In this document: one piece after another, positions 49,901-60,800 of the stretch
Layout: every line of letters starts with the position of its first letter
Numbering within the stretch: the first letter of the stretch is position 1
Source: Brachypodius melanocephalos
Taxonomy: Eukaryota > Chordata > Aves > Passeriformes > Pycnonotidae
Assembly (NCBI GenBank): GCA_013398615.1
Contig: VZSR01002092.1
Location: 1,192,109 to 1,256,108 of the forward strand
Reading direction: 5' to 3'
DNA: 64,000 nt
Position numbers and translations under genes: made by a program
The notes under the pieces: model-generated
The model's input: the letters and a program-made list of their open reading frames with translations, nothing else
The model's database searches: none
What the model was told of the DNA's origin: nothing

Positions 49901-50703
49901 AGCAATAAGCTATCTTTGGTGACAGCTACTGTAAATGTACTCTGGGGAAACTGATTTAAGAAACTAGAGCTTTTCAAGGTAAATGTTTTGTGGTGTTTCA
50001 TTCCAATCCTCTGTGAATTCATCAGGATCCTATTTAAAGATCATTCTGTGCAAAGTTTGTGGGCTGCTACCTCTCAAGTTAATTCTCATCTTGCTGCAAA
50101 AAAATATGGCCTTGGGAAGAGTGAAACAAAACATTTGCCAGAGATTCACTCTCTAGTGAAAAAAAACCCAAGCCTGTGTTAGAACAGCTCATTTAGAAAG
50201 CAACAGAAAGATTCATCACTTTGCAGCATGAAATCCATTACATTTAAGACTGTGTTTAAAAATTCAATTTTGGAGGTTGTTAGGGGTTTCTTCCTGAAAG
50301 GCAATGAGCTTCTCTCAAGTTTTAGGCACTCACCTTTCTCAATCAAATGAATTTTTATATTTTTACCCATGAGGATAGTTCTCTCTCTCTCTCTTTGTCC
50401 CTTTTCTTTTAGTTGTAGTTTTAGGTTGGAAGCTATGGATGGCCAGGATATCTATTGCCTTAGTCCTGATCTTTGGGAGGGATGATGTTCCCCTTCCTCC
50501 TCTACATGTTGCTGATGGAGTGAATGAGCTGAACAGTTTTTTATTTGATCTAATGTTAGTCAGTATTCAGAAGGTCCTATTCATCACAAAATTCTAAAAT
50601 TCTGAATATTTCCTAACTTTTCAGGAAAAGTTAAGCGTATCTTGAAGTTTTGGATTTTGTTGCTGTTGTTTTGAAGAATCAATTTAATATTTAAATCAAA
50701 TCT
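46951..50703. other. AT-rich noncoding stretch
   Basis: It starts with a TATA-rich patch (46957-47048) flanking the CR1. No gene is recognised. A segment at about 48480-48690 has the look of conserved noncoding DNA: homeobox-type TTAATTAAC, a perfect octamer ATGCAAAT at 48621-48628 and a few CpGs. A second octamer is at 49793-49800. A (CT)n run lies at 50380-50394. Confidence 0.45.
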
Positions 50704-51230
50704 CTAAGAAGTAAAACCAAAATTTTGAGCTTGCTGTGTGGAATTCCAAGGCCAGTTAGGGCAGCCTACTGGTGTTGTTGTCAGGAGCAGGGAGTCCTGA
50801 TGCCATGAGGAAGAACAAAAGACTGAGGGACCTTGCAACCCCAGCTTAACCCCAAAGATATTCAGCCTTCTAAGGCTTCCTCCGGATGGGAGGGGAAGCC
50901 AGCTTGGTCTGGGTTTTGTGAGCCTCCCAGTCACCTTGCTACACAGCTCTTCTAATATCAGGCTTCCAAACCCTGTGGCAGTGGGGGTTTTGGCACAAAC
51001 CCAGCAGAAACTTGTGATTTCCCACAGGAGGGCATGGCACATTGTGGGACTGCTCTGGAAGCAGGGAAAGCCATGCCAGCCAGCATCTGTCAGGCAATGC
51101 ACTGGAAGGAGCTGTGACAGATTTCCAGCCAAACTTTGCATATAGTTCAGTGAGAGCTTTTGGGATTCATTGTTTTGAACAAACTAGCCTCTTCCACGGA
51201 AGCAGTGAGGAAATTCTCCAACAGCTGTTG
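50704..51230. other. GC-richer block, no gene assigned
   Basis: The segment is clearly GC-richer than its flanks and carries a 145-codon minus-strand frame together with shorter plus-strand frames. The predicted peptide has no domain or motif I recognise, and the overlap of frames on both strands fits simple scarcity of stop codons. It might be an old unrecognised repeat. Confidence 0.35.
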
Positions 51231-54223
51231 TAAATCAGAGACCTCTTAGGGGTCCTACGTGTTTGGACTTGTCATCACTTTTGCTTCAGGTTCACCCAGG
51301 CTACATGGCTGTGGGAAAAACATTCAGTAGTGCAACATCATCAGTCAGTGGTGGAAAATAAGTATTTTTATGGGAAAAAAATCAACTTCACCAAAGTGAG
51401 ACTGGAGAAGATACAAGCGACTGAGCACTTGGAAGGCTGGGACTCTGGCATTTTGAAAATTCTGCTCTCTGCCTCATTTGTATTGGACCCAGATGGTGTG
51501 GCTGATGTTTTCCAGTTTCTAGCCAATTCAGGGACTCAGTAGAAATCTGCCAGTTGTTTAAACTATAAGGAGAGAAAATGATAAATCGTGTGGAGGGAGC
51601 AGCTCACTGAACACTTGGCAGGTGTTCCTCTGTCTCTTTTATTCTGGAATTTACCCACATTGTTTTCCAAGAAAATCGTAGCTTGAGGTGAAGTCAGTTC
51701 CTGCTCCTGGAGCTGCAGAAGCTCAAGAATCAAGAATGCTGCTTAGCTGAGGCACGTAGCCAAGTACATGCTTGACCTCTCCTCTGGGTGCACCCAAAAC
51801 CAGAGTGATGCTTGTTTTGGATGTTCCACTGTGCTATGGCAGGAGAGAAGCACATTTGCAAAATATCTGGAAACTGTGGCTATATTATTTATCTACATTT
51901 CTTAAAGAAGCATATATCATATATATTACTTCCCTCATAAACATAAAAATTCATATGATAACATCTTTTAGATCTTAGTTTTTCCTGATGGTAGAGCCTA
52001 ACTCACTCCCTATTCATCACAAGGTCAAAGGCAGTGCGTCATCAACAAATTAATACATCACTAGATTTGGGACACATAATATCCACAGATATTTCTAAAC
52101 CACAGTGATAGGATGAAATTTATGGTGTTAAATGACTAAAACTGTCTTTTATGCATGGTTGGGAACATTTCTCACAAACTGTAGATCTTGTTAGCTCAGC
52201 TCCTATAGTCAATGACAGCTTTACACCTTTATGGAAGCTATGGGACAGAAGGCAATACTTGGTCTGAAATAATTTGTATGTAGTTTATAAATAAGAAAAG
52301 TGTGTTTCTTAGATGCTGTCTAATCCAATCCAAGTTTGTCTTTGTAAATGTGTTTGTAGCAGACAAAACTCATATAAAAGATTATGGGATATTGGCTTCA
52401 GTTTAGGTAGCAAGGAAACATGGTCGCTTTAATTTAGCCAGTCCAGTAATGTTTCAGACATTTCATTTTTTTGCAGTGAGCAATCCTAATAAAAATCTTG
52501 CAGCTTTTATTCAATTAAACAGTCATTTTCTATGTGGTTAACTTCAGATTATTTGCTTTGATACACCCAAACAAAAAGATTTCCAAATAAACCGTGATTG
52601 TTCCAACTGTGAATGCAGTAAAACCTTATATAAATGGTAGCTTTTTTTTTTTTTTTTTAGATGGGAGACTGTGAAGATCATACTGCTACGTAATTAATAA
52701 ATTAATTTCTTAAATGTTAGCACTGAAAACATAGAAGATATTAATGGATTATTCATGCATTCCTGAATTTAAAGCCAGAAATACAGACAATGTGAAGTGA
52801 CCCTTTCTACATGTGTTCAAGACTCTCTAATAGCAGTTCAGGTTTCATTTACTTTCAGTATTAAATTCTGAGTGAAAGTTTATTAAAAGCTGACAAAAAT
52901 AATACTAAACAAAATACATTTGCATGTTCCTTTCCTATCGTTTTATACATTTGAAGAGCCAGTTAAAAAGCAATTTTTTTTAAAAAAATCAGGTCTGCTA
53001 TCTTTCAAGGACCCAAATCTAGAAGATTTCCCTTTGGCATGTGTTTTTTTGGTTTGGGGGATTTTTAGGAGGAGCTATACTTGAAGAGACTTAAAAAAAC
53101 CCTTAAAGTTGCTCTGAGTCTGTGAGTGTTAAAACACTGACCGATATTGGCAATGACGGTTCCCCTTTAATCAAATTGAGGAATATGATGTTAATTCACT
53201 CCTTGAAGGTTTGCACTCTGCCAAGGGGTCAGCAGACATGAGTTGTGAGGGGAAGACCCTTCTTTCTGGCCACAGAAGGGGTGCAGGGATGTTACAGCAC
53301 ATCACATATGCCATCCCTGTTTGTGTCAGCCTAGTGGGAAAACAGATGATAACCATCAAGATGTATGGATTTTAAAATGCATTTCAGACAAATTTGGGCA
53401 GACAATAAGCAGCAACCCTGCCTAAGATATGTGGAGTCTAAAGCACACATGATTCTGAAGCACAGGGTCACCCTGTAACAGCTGTAACTCCTTAGTAATA
53501 TAAACTGGCTTGTCAGGTGTAGTCAACAGACACTGAAAAGACATGAAGCCTCAACAGGCAGAATCTTTTGTCCTTTCTGTTATGAATATCTGATTATGGC
53601 CATACCACTTCGAGAACTCAAAGTTGGAGTCTTGTTAGATAAAAGGCTGTGAGAAAGTGAGCCTGAATGGGTAAAATTTACCTGCCTAAAAATTCCAGAA
53701 AATGTAATCGCCGCTCACTTCCCTGATCTTGTCCACGAGCTTTGTTCCATTAATTTCCTCCAGACTAGTTTTGCAGCTAAGCTGCATGATGTTAATAAAG
53801 AGTGAAGCCAGTATAGGTGAGAGAGGGCACTGAGAGCTCCCACTCGCTGTGCAGCAGCCTCTCTGCTCGAGGTGACAGATGAGGATGCCCTTCGAAAGCA
53901 GGCTCTGAAACTCTCTTTGGTTTCACAGTGGGCTGGGGAGTAGAGGTTAGTGCAGTCAGAAAGATTGATGGCTTTCATTGAAGAGACTCTTTAAAGTACC
54001 TTCCCACACACATTCCTGGTTATATCACAGTGAATTTAACTTGTGACTCTCTATAAGTAACTAAGAATAATAGAGTCTGATTTATTGCTGTTTCACTCTA
54101 GCTCTGGACTCTATTGAGTTACACAGGCATAAAATTCAATAGTGAAGAAATCCATAATATGTGCCTACCCATATAAGACATTTCCCAAGAAAACAAAAGC
54201 ATCCTCAATATGATCTTCTCCAT

Positions 54224-54290
54224 CAAAAAAACAGACAAAACAAAAACAAACAAACCAAAACCAAAACCCCCACCAAAACAAACAGAAAAA
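54224..54290. repeat. A/C-rich (CAAA)n tract
   Basis: CAAAAAAACAGACAAAACAAA, then CAAACC, CCAAAACC, ACCCCCACC and (CAAA)n. It is the same kind of tract as at 15.9, 36.2 and 63.8 kb. Confidence 0.8.
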
Positions 54291-54634
54291 TGAGTTTTCC
54301 TTATGACAATTGTTATACACGCAGAGATACATTTTAAACTGTTTCTCCCCTGCTGCATAGATCCTCCTGTATACAAGCCATGAAGTAACTCCTGTACATG
54401 GATAATGTCTCAAAAAGAGGGATTGCAGACCTATTTCCAATACTTATCTGTTTAAAGATTTCCACCCAGGATAAAGCAAACGTTACCTAGCTCCTTCTCC
54501 TGGCAGTACCCATCATACTGACTTTAAGCAGATTATGATAATTAAGATAGAAACTTGCAGGAACTTGCCTTCTAATTAAAATGGAAATGGAATTTACAAA
54601 ACAAATATCTAACAAACTCTGCTTTCTCCTATAC

Positions 54635-54652
54635 AAAAAAAAAAAAAAAAAA
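54635..54652. repeat. poly-A run (18)
   Basis: A pure A homopolymer with no recognisable retroposon body to its left. Confidence 0.8.
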
Positions 54653-57089
54653 TTACAATAAAATCTGCACAGCATTGCCAGATGCTATTTTGTGCTGACA
54701 TCATGAGCAGAGAGGATGAGTCCCTTCGTGCTCTTTATCAATAATGGACAGGCTGAAGAGCAACAAGCAGCTCTCCACCTGGAAGACAGCTTAGCCAGGG
54801 ACTAATGGCTTCTGCCTTTCTGTGAAATTGCAGCACTCCTACTGGAAAGGTATTAAATGCTGCCTCATTTATAGGAACCGAAAGGAGAGAATGCAACTGG
54901 CATTAATCTGAAGGGGTATTTTAAGCAACTGGACCACTACAGAAAGAACCAAGAAGACTGGGAAAAAAGGACACTGGAACAGTGAGAAATGCACAGAAAA
55001 GAAATCTAGGAATGAGCTGAAGCAAAGCTTTGAGCTAGCAGGGGTACTGTGTGTCCTGATAAAATACGTGTGACGCTGTAGATGCCGTGCTTTGTCCTCG
55101 GGTGCCTGAAGATGCCAATATTACAGGGATGTGAACAAACTGCAACTTTGCTTTGTGTTTCCTGCTACAAGAAGAGCAGAAATCTGGCTCTGGAAATCAC
55201 ATCCTGGTGATGATCACTGCTGTTTGCCAGATGTAGAGGAGGCATAGGGTTATGTCTTTGGGGATGCAGGAAGAGCAAGGAAAATTGAAAAGCAAGGCCT
55301 GTGCATTCTAACTGCTGAGCACACCCCTGCCTCTGGATGTGTTATCAGGCATTAAATTGATTTGAACTGCCACCTATCAGGCAGCCTAAGCCATGACACC
55401 AAAATTTCCTTTCTATTTGGAATTAAATTGTGGAGTCCCTACCTTGGATTCAGAGGCTTTGGATCACACTGTGAGAGCCTGGTTCATCTACTCACAGATT
55501 TATTTACCAGCCTTTGCTTCAGGCAAACCTTCTGTACCACTGTGAACACCCTCCTAAAGTATTACACAAAATACTCAAAAGCAGCGTTGATTTTGTTTGA
55601 ACTACCTAAAATGAGAAATCACTGGGAATTTTTTGAGAAAAAAATTTTTCTTCATGAACTTCGGATGCGTCTGAAGCCACTCTGATGCAGCCCACCTTCT
55701 ACACTTGTTTCCTGCACTGTGTCCCAACTTTGATAGAAATATGGGAGTTGGGCTGGATTAAACTCCTCCTGGTCAGAGAGATTAGAGAGAGGCTTGAATT
55801 CTCTCAGCAGAGAGAGGAGCTTTTTCAGAAGTACTCTAATGTGAAAACTAATAGGGGAAAATGGAGTACATTGACGCATCCAGAAAATACCTCCATTTTT
55901 GTAAAAAGTCAAAATTTGTGCTCCAAATACATCTAAAGAACTGATTTCTTAGGAAACCATGTGGATATATTGAGTTACTCCTTCAAAAAGGGCTTATACA
56001 GAGCACAATCTACCCTATTCATCTGTCAATGGCACTGCCACTTCTTCTACCACTGGAGCCCAGAATTAGTGTTAGCAATGAAAAAAAAATTGCTTTCTTT
56101 CTTGAAAGCAAGCACAATGAAGTAGTGAGCACATTCATGGATAGTCTCAATTTGTAACAAATCAAGAAAATCTTGATTGTACTAAATTGTGGTCCTTTTG
56201 GCTGACTACCATGCACCACAATTTGTCTAAGTTCACTGTGACACAAATCAAATAATTTAAATTTTACTTTTGTGAGTATATACTACTTAGCAAAGTAAAG
56301 TCAGATCCATACTGATCCTGCCAGCTTCTCACCAGACACAGGTGTTCACTCTCTAAAACTTGTAATTTTTAGAACAAACCAGCTTGATTATATTAAATAT
56401 ATGAATCCCAGATTTTTAGACCAAATTATTTAATGGATTATGAAATGTTACATGCTTGAAATGCTAACAAAAATCAGGTTTCATCCAGAAATTCTGTGTT
56501 GAAAGTTGAAGAACCAGTAGACTGTTTAGTTTAGAGTCCCCACATTAATTGAAAAATTATTTGTTTTATTGGGGAAAGGTGAAAAATCATGTTACTCTTA
56601 ATTATGCTAATACAAGTAATTAGTAGATGGTTAACAGTACAGTGGAACAATCAAAGTAATATCATGCTGCATATTTCTTATTTAATCTTCTATTTGATGC
56701 AGTGGTTTTCACTGCTTTTCTCTATTTCTCCTGAGATTTTTGTAATTTTTACAATTTTTATGTTTGCCTTATGATTTAGGCAGGTAATCACTCAGCATTA
56801 GCAGATGACATCTTTAACTGGCCTCTGTTTGCCTAGCTTAGCACCTAATGCCCCTTTAAGAACCTTTACCTTACTCTAGTTTACTGAAATAGCCATAATT
56901 TTCTACTCCATGGCTCCATGTAGATATTTCTTCTGTCCATCTGTTTCAGTGAAGATACTCATTAATTCTGATTTTGAAAACTGTATTTCATATTTCATGT
57001 ACCACTGTAATGTCCTCCATTAAAGAACATAGATGTGGACTAGCAGTGGTCTTTAAATGACTGACAATGAAAGAAAAGGTAAACTTCCT

Positions 57090-57140
57090 AGGTTAGGAAA
57101 GGTTAATGATTGAAACAAATAAAAAGAAACTCTATTAATG

Positions 57141-57179
<39 letters not shown>

Positions 57180-57187
57180 TTATTATT

Positions 57188-57230
<43 letters not shown>

Positions 57231-57667
57231 TAAAAGGAAAGAAAGAGAGGGAGAGAGGAATAAAACCCAAAAGAATGAGGCACAATCCAACTGTTCACCA
57301 CCTGCTGAACAATGCCCATCCCATCCTCATGAGCAGTGATTGCCCCTCCTGGTCGAGTCCCCCTAGTTATATACTGAGCATGCCATTCTTCTGAGCATCC
57401 CCCCTAGTATCTATATTGAGCATCTGAGATATTCATCATTCATTAATATCTCTTTGGCTGGTTCCGTGCTGGCCACGTTCCCTCAACAGCGTCTTGTGCA
57501 CCTTCTCACTGGCAGAGCATGGAAAATCAAAAAGTCCTTAACTTAGGGTAAGCACCACTAAGCAACAACTACAACATCTGTGTATTATCAAGATTATTCT
57601 CATATTGAACCCAAAACACAGCACTGTACCAGTTACTAAGAAGAAAATTAGCTATCTCAGCCAAACC
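57090..57667 (-). mobile_element. ERVL-type LTR, 3'-truncated, same family as 32 kb copy
   Basis: Read on the minus strand, it begins at about 57667 with GGTTTGGCTGAGATAGC (the family start is TGTCCTGGTTTCAGC, so the first six bases are lost). It continues with ATTTTCTTCTTAGTAACTGG, TGTGTTTTGGGTTCAATATG, TAAGTTAAGGACTTTTTGAT, the TATATAA box (plus-strand 57367-57373) and GTGAACAGTTGGATTGTGCC. Next comes the TAT-type repeat region that this family normally carries. A short TTTATTTGTTTCAATCATTAA stretch follows on the left, after which the similarity fades near 57090. The expected 3' end (TTAAACCACGACA) is missing. There is no retroviral gene beside it. The class assignment is from memory of bird LTRs. 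Confidence 0.8.
57141..57229. repeat. three-phase trinucleotide microsatellite
   Basis: On the plus strand this is about thirteen perfect CTA/ACT units (57141-57180), four ATT units (57179-57190) and thirteen AAT units (57191-57229). The ATT/AAT junction is a perfect AT-only palindrome that could form a hairpin. It lies inside the LTR at the place where the family has a shorter TAT repeat, so it grew from the element's own sequence. Frames reading poly-Thr, poly-Asn, poly-Leu or poly-Val across it are by-products. Confidence 0.93.
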
Positions 57668-57835
57668 CCCTACTCTCTCAGCCTTTATTCCTAGAAGAGG
57701 TGTCCCAAAGCTCTGACCATTTTCATGGCCCTCCTCTGGAGCTGGCCCACCAAGTCTGTGTCTCTCCTGAAATGTTGTTCCCAGAACTGGACCCAGTCAC
57801 TTCATTGTAAGAGGCCACTCTGCAGGCAGTATGGT
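57668..57835 (-). mobile_element. CR1 LINE internal fragment abutting LTR
   Basis: On the plus strand it reads CTCTCTCAGCCTTTATTCCT, AGAAGAGGTGTCCCAAAGCT, CTGACCATTTTCATGGCCCT, CCTCTGGAGCTGGCCCACC, AAGTCTGTGTCTCTCCTG and CCCAGAACTGGACCCAGTCA. This is the antisense CR1 order just 5' of the part kept by the 46.5 kb copy. The CR1 3' end that should lie to the left is absent; the ERVL-type LTR stands there. CR1 copies are normally truncated at the 5' end, so loss of the 3' part is best explained by the LTR insertion plus deletion. The right end is approximate. Confidence 0.82.
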
Positions 57836-60800
57836 CTGCTCAAACCTGACCTTTGAGCTGAATCCATCTGGGGTTGGTTGAGCTTGGCTGGCTGCCATGT
57901 GCTCACCAAACTGCTCTGCCACTCCCTGTCCTCAGCAGGACAGGGGGACAAAGTGCATGGAGTGGTTAGAGAAAAGCTTTTGCAGAGTAACTACTAGGTT
58001 TATTCCTTTTTATATTTATATACCACAGAATTATGTCTGAGTCTTTTTGTAGCTAGCTACCATTGTGTGGCAAATTTCATCAACACAAGGTCATATTGTA
58101 TATAATAAGTTTTTAGTGTTGGATGTATTATTCCAGACAGAACTCCAGATTTTGCCTGGATGACCTTATCAAAGTCACAGTATTACAATCATTACAGTAA
58201 GAAATCTACTGATTTTTTTTCTCAATATTTTGAACAATCTATTATTAAACAGACCCTTTTCCACTGTAATAATGCCTAGGATATTCAGCTGTAGTCCAAA
58301 ATTGTATTGTGCATGATGCAGTGCTGGATGTTGTCAGCTTTTAGAAACAGAAAAGAATAAAAGAGAAGTAATTTTTATAAACTTATATTTGTAATCAGCA
58401 AAAGGATAATGGACAATGTCTTTAAATATTAATTACTGGCAATTAGAAGAATTACAGCCACGGGAGAAATAGCAGTTAATTGTCTTTGTGGGAAATCTGG
58501 GACAAACAGACGATTCGCCAAAAGAGCTTCCCAGTGATTTTTCCTGTGAGAGTTTGATGAGGCTCCCACTATATCCAACTAATGAAATGTTTAAGTACAT
58601 GTACTATTCCCATGCAGGTACCTGACACTAACAAGTCCCCAACTGCTCAGTACTGAGAATTTCTGAGTCTGTCCTGTCGATAGCTGGGAACCCCAGTCAT
58701 CCAACTCCAATTTGGAGTGACCATCCACTGCTTTCTCAGCAGCTTTGCTTCTACTTGAGAATGATGTCCTTCATAATGCCAGCTTTGCCTCTTCTTGTTA
58801 TCCACTTAAATCTAGTTTTCTCCAGCAATAGAGTACACATATATAAAGCCATAAGTACCAACCCATGGAAGGATAATTCATTTAGTTTCAAGATGTATCT
58901 ATAATGTAAAAATTAATTTCACTCTTCTCCATTTCTACAAGATTTTGATTTCCACAGGCATCACCACAGCTACCCAGAACTGGCTGTAACTTTTGAAGAT
59001 GTACCGGGGACAATCTGGTTACCATAGGAGAAGTTCTGGCCCACTAAATATGCAGGTGCAAGTGTCAGCTCCACTCCTCCTGCCCTGTGCTCAGGTAGAC
59101 AGAATACTCTTTCCCACCCTCAGGTGATTAGTTTCTACCTGGCTATACTGCCTATGGCTACTTGAGTGGCAATCTCAATCGCAATAGGAAGATATTTGGA
59201 ATGAAGAAGGTATGGGCAAAAGTCTCACTCTTTGAATGGTTTTGGGCTTTGTCTATGCATCTTTTGTGAATTAAAGAACCACTTTGCCTTCAGATTGCCT
59301 GTACTGCCATCGTATTCTGATCTTAGATTTCTAAAATTGGTGAAAGCAATGAGCTGTAGCCTGAATGCCTACCCTTCTTCACATGGGGGAGCATGTGTCC
59401 TGTATCTTGTCAGCTTCTTTTCCCATGGAGTTACAGTCACGGAAGTGTTTTTGTACTTGTGCCAAGCCCTCAATGGAAAATGAGGACAGTCACAGCATTC
59501 CATTCTGTAGAACACAGAAAGGAAATGAGCAGAGATGACAGGTCACATGTACAGCACCTTAAGTACAAAAGATTGTACCTGCAAGGAATACTGCCAAGAT
59601 GTGTCTGTTGAAATGCCACTCTTCTCTGTTTTACCTCACTGCCTCAAACCCCACCCTGCAGGCACAAACACACAGCCTTAGGTGGGGTTCCCTAGCACCA
59701 GAAGTGCAAAGAGATTTCTCTCAGCCTTGCTTCTAACTAAAAATAGATGTTGGCAATCCACCTGGGCTCAGAGAAATTGGTTGGGGGGTTTTTTTTCTTT
59801 CCTCTTAGATCTCCTTTACTATAAGGCAGAAGTAGCAGCAGACGATGTTGAAAGCTAAGATATCAAAAGTCAGTGTCAAGTCCTGCAACCACAGCAACAC
59901 TAGGAGAATAGAAAGGTCTGGAAATGCCACTCTCAAAATCTCTCCCTAGAAGTGCATTCTGTTCTGCAACTGAAAAACAAAAACCTCACTTTTGGCAAAT
60001 AATCTCCTGAAATATCTGTGGTCCTGCCACCTTTAAAAATAAAATAGTTGTGTTTGTGTAGAGCAAACATGAAAAGTTTAGGTTTTTCTTGATTTTGCAA
60101 ACACACTAGAATTTGTTCACAACAAAATCTTAATGATATTTTTTACTTTTTGTGATTTTTGAATGCTGGATATGCAGCCACTTAGTCTTGTGAATTTGTG
60201 CTCCTCTCACTGCAGTGATAATACAGTCTGTATATGCTGTTGGCAGATTATTTATTTTTAATCATTCAGTCAAGGATAATTTCTGCTTTCATTAGAGTCA
60301 AACTGTATAATTTAAATAAATATAGTCCTTGCAGCATTAGGCTCCCAATGTAGACTTTTAAAAATATATTCTTCTTTTGGTCATTCAAAAGAAAATGGAG
60401 TTTTAAATAACATTCAAAAATTAAGTCCCTTGTGACTTTCCTGAACAATGCTCACAGCCAAATCATGTCTCTTAGCCAAGAAAAGTCATGAGTATGTGAA
60501 AATACACTGTGATACAAATGTGTAAAATGGGGGAAGTTCCAGCTTCTTTCCTTTGCCTTTAATTTTAGCTTATGCCACAACGTTTAAAGACACAAGTGTT
60601 CTAACAAATATAAAGAGTCTCAGAGCTGGGTCTTCACTCAGTTATTCTGCATTGCCTCAGCTCTCTTCTCACTCCCTTCTTATCTCATTTTCCCTGACAT
60701 GTCTGGCTGGCTGGACCTGCTTCCACTCATCCTAAAGGTGGCTCTGCAGAAAAGCTCCTCCCTTGTTGCTGCCTTCTCGGAGCAGGGTCAGCCAGAGCTG

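Larger units (their letters stand above)
51231..57089. other. noncoding stretch with low-complexity tracts
   Basis: No gene is recognised. It contains a 17-base T run (52642-52658), an A/C-rich tract (54224-54290) and an 18-base A run (54635-54652). The 107-codon frame at 55362-55685 has no recognisable domain. Confidence 0.5.

Noticed and set aside
50704..51141. 145-codon minus-strand frame
   Set aside because: No recognisable motif, and plus-strand frames overlap it. Kept only as a GC-richer block.
55738..55790. GGGAGTTGGGCTGGATTAAA resembling the GGTTGGACTAGATGA part of CR1
   Set aside because: The match is short and the flanking CR1 sequence is not found on either side.
57103..57394. 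Frames encoding poly-Thr/poly-Ile/poly-Asn (plus) and poly-Leu/poly-Val (minus)
   Set aside because: They are produced by the trinucleotide microsatellite inside the LTR.
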